Below are positions 16,603 to 22,032 of a stretch of DNA of 23,404 nucleotides, in pieces; the stretch's first letter is position 1, and the number at the start of each line of letters is the position of its first letter. A program made the position numbers and the translations under genes. The DNA is from CAIZGX01 sp044354975 (GTDB taxonomy: Bacteria > Bacteroidota > Bacteroidia > Flavobacteriales_D > Sanyastnellaceae): assembly GCA_044354975.1 (NCBI GenBank), contig JBIKZA010000038.1:1-23404 (forward strand), given 5' to 3'. The notes beneath the pieces were generated by a model. It saw only the letters and a list, made by a program, of their open reading frames with translations, was not told the DNA's origin and did not search any database.

Positions 16603-17205
16603 CTAACTCCTTGCGAATTCGATGAGCGGTTGGTAGTTGTTCCGATCGGCTTCTTTCAAGGCGGTGAGGTAGGCAGATCTTACTTCTTCATTAGACGCAT
16701 GTTGAGAATGGGAATTACCCCAAGAGAAAGAGGGTTCATGAAATAGTTTCTCAACAATTAAATCGGCCATTAATCGGCTGTGCCTACCGTTTCCATTTGG
16801 AAAGCAATGGATGCTTACTAACCGATGTTTAAAGCGGATACCTATTTCGTCGTGAGAAAATGATTTGTTATCAATCCAGAAAAGAGTGTCGTCAATTAAT
16901 TTCCGAAGTTCAATTCCAATAAGAGGGAAGGGAATTCCAAGATTCTTTTCGGTTGTTCGAAATTTTCCAGCCCATTTCCAAACATCTCCGTACATCTTCT
17001 TGTGCAAGGAAAGAATGAATTTTTCGGAAAGTATTTGTTCGGCAGTAAATCGTTTTTTTAAAGTCCAATGCAAGGCGCGCTCAATGTTTAATTGTTCAAA
17101 TTCATTGAGCTCGCTTTGTGTGGTAATGGTTTTAATTTTAAGACCATCACTTTCATTGGCATCAATTGGTGTTTGTCCTGCGGAATATTCTAAATTCAAT
17201 CCCAT
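16603..17205 (-). CDS. Fic family protein, mobile mystery protein B
   Basis: 200 residues. The Fic core motif is at 133-144 (H133, F135, N137, GNGR 138-141, R144). The upstream region, with a tryptophan-rich helix MYGDVWKWAGKFRTTEKN at 71-88, fits the family known as mobile mystery protein B. Fic proteins usually transfer AMP, or sometimes another phosphate-containing group, to a target hydroxyl, and many act as toxins. Here the acidic residue normally following the HxFx part is Asn137, so metal-dependent AMP transfer is not assured. A SELNEF segment at 31-36 loosely resembles the inhibitory S/TxxxE(G/N) motif, but its last position differs. It overlaps the XRE gene by 10 bases, forming a two-gene module of unknown function, often on mobile DNA. 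Confidence 0.9.
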   Translation of the reverse strand: MGLNLEYSAGQTPIDANESDGLKIKTITTQSELNEFEQLNIERALHWTLKKRFTAEQILSEKFILSLHKKMYGDVWKWAGKFRTTEKNLGIPFPLIGIELRKLIDDTLFWIDNKSFSHDEIGIRFKHRLVSIHCFPNGNGRHSRLMADLIVEKLFHEPSFSWGNSHSQHASNEEVRSAYLTALKEADRNNYQPLIEFARS

Positions 17206-17654
17206 AATGTTTTCGGAAGTTCTTTAAGAATTTCTTGAGTGCGATCGGCAATGGCTTTTTCGATTCGTTTATACGGAAGACTCTGATCCTCGAGTCGCAT
17301 GTTCTGAGATGTTCGCAACACAATTTCAGTCGCCATTTTTTTCGCCTTTTCTTCAACCAGATTCATGACACTTCCGCCTTTAGGTACAAACCCGTAAACC
17401 AATTCCATGTCTAATGCCTTCGCCACTTCGTTCAACGCAGAAATAGTTATTGCTCCAGTAGTCTCGCGCTTTTCCATGCTTTGAATGCTCTGTTTACTCA
17501 GCCCCATTTTACGTCCGAGTTGCTCGAGCGACATACCCAAGGATTTTCGTATTGTTTTTATCCAACCAATTTCCGGACGAGCCGATTTATTCGCCTTGCT
17601 GTATGGAGATAGCTTGCGTTCCAGTTGATCGAGATGTAATTTTTGATTCTTCAT
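17196..17654 (-). CDS. XRE-type regulator, mobile mystery protein A
   Basis: 152 residues. A helix-turn-helix domain occupies about 31-88 (IRKSLGMSLEQLGRKMGLSK, with SIQSMEKRE following). Conserved family segments lie on both sides: an N-terminal LDQLERKL region and a central LDMELVYGFVPK. It overlaps the Fic gene by 10 bases and precedes it, an order typical of antitoxin-toxin pairs. By analogy it may repress the operon and restrain the Fic protein; both are inferences. A TAnnTTTG box at 17685-17692 and a short inverted repeat at 17656-17675 lie just upstream and could serve autoregulation. Confidence 0.9.
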   Translation of the reverse strand: MKNQKLHLDQLERKLSPYSKANKSARPEIGWIKTIRKSLGMSLEQLGRKMGLSKQSIQSMEKRETTGAITISALNEVAKALDMELVYGFVPKGGSVMNLVEEKAKKMATEIVLRTSQNMRLEDQSLPYKRIEKAIADRTQEILKELPKTLWD

Positions 17655-17655
17655 A

Positions 17656-17675
17656 AGTCAATGTATTTGGTGACT
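17656..17675. promoter_or_regulatory. Short inverted repeat in the mystery A/B leader
   Basis: AGTCA (17656-17660) and TGACT (17671-17675) with a 10-base spacer, immediately before the regulator's start codon and inside the predicted leader. It is a possible operator for the XRE protein. Five-base arms are short, so chance is a real alternative. Confidence 0.3.
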
Positions 17676-17684
17676 AATTGCTTA

Positions 17685-17692
17685 CAAAAGTA
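17685..17692 (-). promoter_or_regulatory. -7 box of the mystery A/B operon
   Basis: TACTTTTG on the - strand, exact TAnnTTTG match, about 30 bases upstream of the start codon. A TTTG lies 14 bases further upstream, closer than the usual -33 spacing. Confidence 0.5.
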
Positions 17693-17814
17693 ATAATATG
17701 TTTTGACAAATGAAAGTAAAAGTAAATAAATGTGTTGACGAAGATTGCGAGGAGATTTGGAAAGTATTATCTATATCTCAGGAAAAGTGTTGTTTTATAC
17801 ATTTATTCGTACTT

Positions 17815-17838
17815 AAAAGTGTGATAATTTACACTTTT
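17815..17838. repeat. Perfect 8-bp inverted repeat AAAAGTGT/ACACTTTT
   Basis: AAAAGTGT (17815-17822), an 8-base spacer, then ACACTTTT (17831-17838). A third copy of AAAAGTGT is at 17783-17790. It sits in the 470-base stretch between the mystery A/B operon and the KilA-N fragment, 17 bases before a small frame starting at 17856. It resembles an operator, but no bound regulator can be named. Confidence 0.5.
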
Positions 17839-17855
17839 CTTGACATAAGTGTTTT

Positions 17856-17981
17856 ATGGAGGCTTTAAGTGAATGCGATTTGAAAAAAATATACGTATTT
17901 ATCCGTAAATATGCGAATGTCTTCGACGAAAGGTTAAGAGAAGTTAAGAAAGGGGAAGAGAGGGGAACCATCACTTCGTGA
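17856..17981 (+). other. Small open frame running into the repeat (41 residues), doubtful gene
   Basis: ATG at 17856 opens a 41-residue frame that reads through the repeat copy at 17915-17967. Its C-terminal half, ANVFDERLREVKKG, is nearly identical to the end of the KilA-N fragment (ANVFDERLRKVKRG) because both are translations of the same repeat. The first 19 residues (MEALSECDLKKIYVFIRKY) could be the remnant of a longer gene cut by the repeat. No family is recognised, and expression is doubtful. Confidence 0.25.
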
Positions 17982-18047
17982 TCAATCTTTCAGATCAATC
18001 GCGATGCGATCAAATCTTCGATAAAAGGAATTACGAAGTTCAATTCC
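17915..18047 (+). repeat. Array B: hairpin, purine tail, then four ATC...GAT mini-hairpins
   Basis: GAAT plus GTC-TTC-GAC (17919-17927) leads into a purine-rich tail (17928-17967). Then come ATCAC-TTC-GTGAT (17970-17982), ATCT-TTC-AGAT (17985-17995), ATCGC-GAT-GCGAT (17998-18010) and ATC-TTC-GAT (18014-18022), spaced by CA, CA and CAA. It ends with one unit of the 14-mer type inside a perfect six-base inverted repeat, GGAATT (18027-18032) and AATTCC (18042-18047). Between 17693 and 17914 I see only the inverted repeat and small frame listed separately. Confidence 0.88.
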
Positions 18048-18124
18048 GAATAAACAGCATATAACCTGCATATAAAAATTAGTGTTTATGCCAATAGGCC
18101 AATTCAACTTTGTGGCTAAAAGAA

Positions 18125-18484
18125 ATGGCTAGAATATTCGTAAAGGAAACAGAGTTGCGATTGGTTAAAATTCACAACGAAGATTACATCTGCATCACCG
18201 ACATGCTAACCGCTAAGGACGGACAGTTCTTTGTTTCGGATTGGATGCGCAATAGAAACACCCTCGAGTTTCTTGGGATTTGGGAAATGGTGAATAACCC
18301 TACTTTTAATTGTGGCGAATTCGCCATAGTTAAAATGAAATCTGGGTTGAACAATTTCAAGTTAAGTGTCAAGGAATACTCCAGCAAGTTCAATGGAATT
18401 GGAATAGTGTCTTCAACGAATTCCTCTGGCGAATGCTTCGCGAATGTCTTCGACGAAAGGTTAAGAAAAGTTAAGAGAGGGTAA
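18125..18484 (+). pseudogene. KilA-N domain protein, 3'-truncated by repeat
   Basis: The ATG at 18125 starts a frame whose first ~97 residues match the KilA-N domain: DYICITDML, VSDWMRNRNTLEFLGIWEMVNNPTF and a following block ending GIGIVSS. KilA-N proteins are DNA-binding proteins of phages and bacterial accessory regions, usually well over 200 residues. Here the expected continuation is missing. From about 18408 the DNA becomes repeat array C, and the frame ends with a repeat-derived tail ECFANVFDERLRKVKRG. The gene thus appears to have lost its 3' half at a repeat junction. A TTG at 18110 would add five residues, but ATG fits family starts better. A short functional DNA-binding peptide cannot be excluded. 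Confidence 0.75.
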
Positions 18485-18605
18485 GAGAGGGTAAGAATGT
18501 TGCGGAGCAACTAATGCCCTTCGGGCGAATGCTTCGCGAATGTCTGCGACGAAAGGTTAAGAAAAGGTAAGAGAGGTTAAGAAAAGGGAAGATTAAGGAA
18601 GTTAA
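18431..18605 (+). repeat. Array C: two consecutive hairpin-plus-purine copies
   Basis: Copy 1: GAAT, GC-TTC-GC (18435-18441), GAAT, GTC-TTC-GAC (18446-18454), then a purine tail to 18497. Copy 2: GAAT, GTTGC-GGA-GCAAC (18499-18511), TAAT, GCCC-TTC-GGGC (18516-18526), GAAT, GC-TTC-GC (18531-18537), GAAT, GTC-TGC-GAC (18542-18550), then a purine tail (18551-18605). A degenerate first unit may begin near 18408 inside the KilA-N frame. The end reaches the AbiEii stop codon. Confidence 0.9.
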
Positions 18606-19633
18606 GGTTTGAAATTTAATTCATATTCCCAATTGATGTTTTTTAGCGCTATTTGAATTTCGTTTAGATTTTCAATTAAAGATTCGTAGGAAGGAGGATT
18701 ACGTTCGTAAATCATCTCTGACTTCATTTTCTCATAATCACTTCTCCATAATGCCTGCAACGCATCAGGGGGAATTGGATTAACAAAAGAAGGATGATGT
18801 AGGTTGTAGTCGATCCCCGTTATTTTCGTGAACTTGTGCCTATGTGCCACAATTGTTTCATACAAGAGTTTGTCGGCAATAGCCTTTGATGCTATCCCCG
18901 TTTTCGATAAAAAGAAAATATCATAGAGATGTCTGCTCATACGCTCCGTTCTTATTTTTTCTTTCGGACGCTGAAATTCTTCGTGAAGGAGGAATAGTTT
19001 CTCTAGAAATGTTCGTTCTGGATTTACTGTTGGAACTGTAAACAATTGTTTTGCGAATGGTTGTTGGGTATATATTTCATCTACAAGTGAACCCATGGGC
19101 ATAAATGTAAACGGTTCTCGAAGAGATCTGCAACTGACCTCCAGAAGAATTCGAGGCAGGACGTATTGTGAACCTGGCGAGACTAGATTGGGGTAGTAGA
19201 TTTCTAATACTCTGGGGTCTTTATCTCTTTCACTCGTTTCTATAGTTTTAAATTCCAATTTCGAAAAACCCTGTTTTGTGAACTCTTCAGCGATTTGCTT
19301 AAAGAGCACTTCAGTAGAATATTTTCCGGCTTCGTGTCTGAGTTTTGTCCGCTCACCTTTCGACCAATTGTTTTTAGGTGAAATAAAATATTCCATGTCA
19401 ATCGATAAATCGATGTCTTCAGAAAACCGATTGATTAACTTCCAAACTTTACTTAAAGAAGTACCTCCTTTGAAAACGAGATGCTTAGAGATGTCCAAAG
19501 CAAATATTACTTCCAATGTGCGACTTACCCACCAGTCCTTTTCTATGGCAAAAGGAGACATTCCTGTTTCCAAGGAAAGTTGTCGGAAGGTGTTAAGTTT
19601 TGTGCTGTCGGGTAGATTATGCCAATTGTCCAT
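18602..19633 (-). CDS. AbiEii/AbiGii-type nucleotidyltransferase toxin
   Basis: 343 residues from the chosen start. Nucleotidyltransferase motifs are clear: EKDWWV at 31-36, FKGGTSLSKVW at 54-64 and SEDIDLSID at 71-79, where D73 and D75 are the expected metal ligands. AbiEii toxins belong to type IV toxin-antitoxin systems, and related enzymes transfer nucleotides to tRNA ends, causing growth arrest or phage abortive infection. I prefer the start at 19633 because family members begin near WxNLPD, and this ATG lies two bases after the antitoxin stop. An in-frame ATG at 19675 would add 14 residues and overlap the antitoxin gene by 40 bases. The 3' end touches repeat array C. Confidence 0.92.
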   Translation of the reverse strand: MDNWHNLPDSTKLNTFRQLSLETGMSPFAIEKDWWVSRTLEVIFALDISKHLVFKGGTSLSKVWKLINRFSEDIDLSIDMEYFISPKNNWSKGERTKLRHEAGKYSTEVLFKQIAEEFTKQGFSKLEFKTIETSERDKDPRVLEIYYPNLVSPGSQYVLPRILLEVSCRSLREPFTFMPMGSLVDEIYTQQPFAKQLFTVPTVNPERTFLEKLFLLHEEFQRPKEKIRTERMSRHLYDIFFLSKTGIASKAIADKLLYETIVAHRHKFTKITGIDYNLHHPSFVNPIPPDALQALWRSDYEKMKSEMIYERNPPSYESLIENLNEIQIALKNINWEYELNFKP

Positions 19634-19635
19634 TC

Positions 19636-20241
19636 TTATTTTTTTATTGCTTGTCGCATTATTTTCCGAATCCATTCGGGAGCAATTTTAATATCGTGCT
19701 CGAGTCTATATGGGTCTTCTTTTTTCAAGTGCGAAAGAATGATCTTTAGTTCTTCCTCTGTAACATTGCCTTGCCCAATTTCTTTCAAAGCAAGAATAAC
19801 CAACGAACTAATCTTTCCTATTGCAGACAAATTTTTCGGAGAGGTTTTTTTGAAAACAATTCTTTGATTCCCCAATTCAATTTTTCGAGCTGAGCCGTCG
19901 GTGTAATAAACTACATTTATTGGAACCTGTGTTGAAAGCCCTAGCGCATTTAATGCAAGACTGCCGGTTGGAATAATTCGCGCTTTATCTCGCCTGCGAA
20001 TAGCTTCGGCAATATCTTCAGTAGTAGGATTCAACCGACCCAAGTATGGATCGCTCGCTAATCTGGCATAAATGCCTCTAGCCACTCTTTGGAGTTCATT
20101 GCTTATTACCAATCGTTCGAGAACCTTAGATACAGCTTTGGCACTACCAAAAGACAGAAAATCCTCCGTAAAAAAAAGCGAGCCCCTAGCGGCTTTTCTT
20201 ATCTTTGTAAGAATATTGAATTCAGTGGTTTGGGTTGTCAT
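19636..20241 (-). CDS. AbiEi-like antitoxin (DUF6088 family)
   Basis: 201 residues. An N-terminal winged-helix-like region (about 8-60, ending VARGIYAR) is followed by the DUF6088 core: EDIAEAIRRRDKARIIPTG near 75-93, LNALGLSTQVPINVVY near 97-112 and FKKTSPKNL near 130-138. The family is the usual partner of AbiEii enzymes. Type IV antitoxins neutralise without forming a tight complex with the toxin in characterised cases, and also repress their own operon through upstream inverted repeats. The toxin start is two bases after this stop, indicating coupling. A perfect nine-base inverted repeat at 20255-20283 overlaps the promoter box and is the probable operator. Confidence 0.9.
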   Translation of the reverse strand: MTTQTTEFNILTKIRKAARGSLFFTEDFLSFGSAKAVSKVLERLVISNELQRVARGIYARLASDPYLGRLNPTTEDIAEAIRRRDKARIIPTGSLALNALGLSTQVPINVVYYTDGSARKIELGNQRIVFKKTSPKNLSAIGKISSLVILALKEIGQGNVTEEELKIILSHLKKEDPYRLEHDIKIAPEWIRKIMRQAIKK

Positions 20242-20254
20242 TTCGACTTATTTC

Positions 20255-20283
20255 TGTCGCAAAAGTAGTCAATATTTGCGACA
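20255..20283. promoter_or_regulatory. Inverted-repeat operator over the AbiE promoter
   Basis: TGTCGCAAA (20255-20263) and TTTGCGACA (20275-20283), perfect nine-base arms with 11 bases between, so the half-sites are 20 bp apart, about two helical turns. The - strand -7 box TACTTTTG (20260-20267) lies inside, 18 bases before the start codon at 20241. Binding by the antitoxin would block transcription. Confidence 0.75.
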
Positions 20284-20491
20284 AAAACACGGTGTTTGTC
20301 TATTTAATTGTGAGAGGCTTTCAAATGTGCATTGTAGCTTAGAAAGTTGCACAGCACCGAATGCCTTCGACTTTTCAAATTCCAAAAGGAATGATTATCT
20401 TGTTTTGAGAAATTAGGTCGATTTTCAAAAGTGAATTTCAAAACAAAGAAGCGTTCAATGGAAAAGGTTTTTCAATCGAAACCTCGAAAAT

Positions 20492-20509
20492 GTGGGCTAA
20501 TGGTGGGCT
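20492..20509 (+). repeat. Two GTGGGCT heptamers, 11 bp apart
   Basis: GTGGGCT at 20492-20498 and 20503-20509, same direction and same 11-bp spacing as the triplet at 20709-20741. Elsewhere between 20284 and 20491 I see no gene. There is only a stretch resembling the repeat unit, GAATGCCTTCGAC at 20359-20371. Confidence 0.6.
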
Positions 20510-20523
20510 GAAATGAAACGAAA

Positions 20524-20560
20524 AATCCTGAAACCGTTGTTTGACAATTGTTCCAGGATT
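20524..20560 (-). other. Long hairpin, terminator-like on the - strand
   Basis: AATCCTG (20524-20530) pairs with CAGGATT (20554-20560), and TTGT-TTG-ACAA (20537-20547) forms an inner hairpin. Read on the - strand the stem is followed by TTTCGTTTC. No - strand gene lies immediately to its right, so it may instead be part of a recombination site. Confidence 0.35.
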
Positions 20561-20564
20561 CGTG

Positions 20565-20587
20565 TTGTGGAGATAATCGCTCCACAA
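20565..20587. other. 8-7-8 palindrome, candidate recombination core site
   Basis: TTGTGGAG (20565-20572), a seven-base spacer (20573-20579), then CTCCACAA (20580-20587): perfect arms with the geometry of a tyrosine-recombinase core. It lies between the heptamer pair and the heptamer triplet upstream of the integrase gene. No U tract follows on either strand, so a terminator is less likely. Attachment-site identity is an inference. Confidence 0.4.
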
Positions 20588-20708
20588 AATATGAATCTCA
20601 TTAGATTTCATTAGATTTTTGAAATATTTGTAAGTAATTGTAAATAAGTAAGTTAAAAGGTTGTTTTTGACAATGGTTGTCTAAATAGATCGAATGAGAT
20701 ATAACGAT

Positions 20709-20741
20709 GTGGGCTTAATGTGGGCTTAATGTGGGCTTAAT
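20709..20741 (+). repeat. Three tandem GTGGGCTTAAT units before the integrase
   Basis: Exact 11-bp repeats at 20709-20719, 20720-20730 and 20731-20741, about one helical turn each, ending 16 bases before the -7 box of the integrase gene. The layout suggests cooperative binding by the integrase (arm-type sites) or by a regulator of its promoter. Confidence 0.8.
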
Positions 20742-20757
20742 TTCGACACTTTTTTTG

Positions 20758-20765
20758 TAGCTTTG
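20758..20765 (+). promoter_or_regulatory. -7 box directly before the integrase gene
   Basis: TAGCTTTG, exact TAnnTTTG match, four bases before the ATG at 20770, which implies a leaderless or nearly leaderless message. Confidence 0.5.
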
Positions 20766-20769
20766 AAGC

Positions 20770-22032
20770 ATGAGAATTTTCAGCTTTGTTATCCAGTCAA
20801 AAGTTGCAAGTGAGAATGCAACAATAAACGTTCGAATGCGAGTCGGAAGAACAGTCGATTTCAAAATGAGCACCTATTTGACGGTGCCGATTTCAAAATG
20901 GGACAAAAAGACCGGTTCGGTAAAGAATGCAAAAACTTCTGAATTGAAAGAACTCGTTGTGAGTTTGAGCGACATCACGCACAGGTTGAATGAAGCGTAT
21001 TTGAATCATTCAAGAAGCGGAGGTGAATTTACACGTGAGTGGTTGCAAAGTGTCATTCATCCGAAAAAGAAAAAGAAGAGCAAAGAGGAGGTAAGCCTTC
21101 CAGTCACGTTGGTCGAGTATTTCGATTACTACATCAATGTCAAACGCTCAACAGCAGCAAAAGAATCTGTGAAGAAATGGTCTTCAGTTCGCCAGAAGAT
21201 TATTGCTTTTCAAAAGAGTAGACGAAAAGTCATTCTGCTAAAAGAGGTGAATGAGCAGTTCCGAATAGACTTTGAAGATTTTTGTAAGAAGAAAGAAAAG
21301 CTCAGTGCAAATTATTTTGAGCGAGTGTTGTCGTTCATTAAAACGATATGTAAGCATGCCGGACAGAACAACATAGACATTAGTCCGCAGCTTCATGGAT
21401 TGAGGGCAAAGAAAGAGGCCGTGCACAAGATATATTTGACTCGAGAGGAAATTGAATTGCTGCATAATTCGACCATGCCCAACGCAGATTTGGAAAACTC
21501 GAAAGACTGGTTGGTGATTTCGTGCAATACTGCGCAGCGTATTTCCGACTTCATGAATTTCAAGAAGAGCGACATGGTTGATATTGTGGATGGCTCGAAT
21601 AGAATTCAGGCGATTAAGATCACACAGCAGAAGACGGGGAAGTTGCTTGAAATTCCATTGTTTAAAATGGTTCGTGAAATATTGGATAAGCGTGGAGGTG
21701 AATTTCCGGAGGCTATTTCTGATCAACGATACAATACGAACATCAAGAAGATTTGTCAATTGGTTGGAATAAACGAAGTGGTCTTCGGGTCGAAGATGGA
21801 CAAGGCGACCAAACGCTTGGTTACCGGGAATTTTCCGAAGTATGAATTGGTTTCATCGCACATCGGGAGGAGATCGTTCGCGACGTGTCAGTATGGACAT
21901 TTACCGAACACGCACATCATGGCTTACACGGGTCATTCCACCGAGAAACAATTACTTGCTTATATTGGCAAACCACAAGCAGAAGTATCTAAATTGTCGA
22001 TTGAAAAACTGATGAGTAATGGTTGGATTTAA
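20770..22032 (+). CDS. Tyrosine recombinase/integrase (Bacteroidetes arm-binding + SAM-like + catalytic domains)
   Basis: 420 residues. An N-terminal arm DNA-binding region (about 1-95) contains the typical STYLTVPISKWDKKTG. A SAM-like core-binding domain (about 110-205) follows, with a lysine-rich linker near 99-105. The catalytic domain (about 220-410) has Arg257 (in TAQRISDF), Lys288, His364 and Arg367 (in SSHIGRRSF), His389 (in TGHS) and the nucleophile Tyr398, so the active set is complete. It cuts and rejoins DNA through a phosphotyrosine bond to integrate or excise an element. The unknown gene downstream overlaps by 14 bases, and an excisionase-like gene follows. Repeats and a palindrome upstream are likely binding sites. 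The upstream position of these sites suggests this is one end of the element, which continues beyond the window. Confidence 0.95.
   Translation: MRIFSFVIQSKVASENATINVRMRVGRTVDFKMSTYLTVPISKWDKKTGSVKNAKTSELKELVVSLSDITHRLNEAYLNHSRSGGEFTREWLQSVIHPKKKKKSKEEVSLPVTLVEYFDYYINVKRSTAAKESVKKWSSVRQKIIAFQKSRRKVILLKEVNEQFRIDFEDFCKKKEKLSANYFERVLSFIKTICKHAGQNNIDISPQLHGLRAKKEAVHKIYLTREEIELLHNSTMPNADLENSKDWLVISCNTAQRISDFMNFKKSDMVDIVDGSNRIQAIKITQQKTGKLLEIPLFKMVREILDKRGGEFPEAISDQRYNTNIKKICQLVGINEVVFGSKMDKATKRLVTGNFPKYELVSSHIGRRSFATCQYGHLPNTHIMAYTGHSTEKQLLAYIGKPQAEVSKLSIEKLMSNGWI

Noticed and set aside
18184..18510. 108-residue - strand frame opposite the KilA-N fragment
   Set aside because: The + strand reading matches KilA-N strongly, while the - strand frame has no family resemblance and ends in the repeat.
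18602..19675. Longer AbiEii start at 19675
   Set aside because: It would overlap the antitoxin gene by 40 bases, whereas the ATG at 19633 sits two bases after the antitoxin stop and matches where the family begins.
20072..20416. 114-residue + strand frame across the antitoxin start and its promoter
   Set aside because: It is antisense to the antitoxin N-terminus and crosses its operator; it has no start context or family features.
20565..20587. Intrinsic terminator
   Set aside because: The stem is perfect, but no T tract follows on either strand; a recombination core or protein site fits better.
20561..20600. tRNA 3' end as integration target
   Set aside because: CGAATCC-like words near the palindrome suggested a T arm, but no cloverleaf can be built on either strand.
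21238..21759. 173-residue open frame on the - strand inside the integrase gene
   Set aside because: It is opposite the intact catalytic domain of the recombinase and has no recognisable motif.
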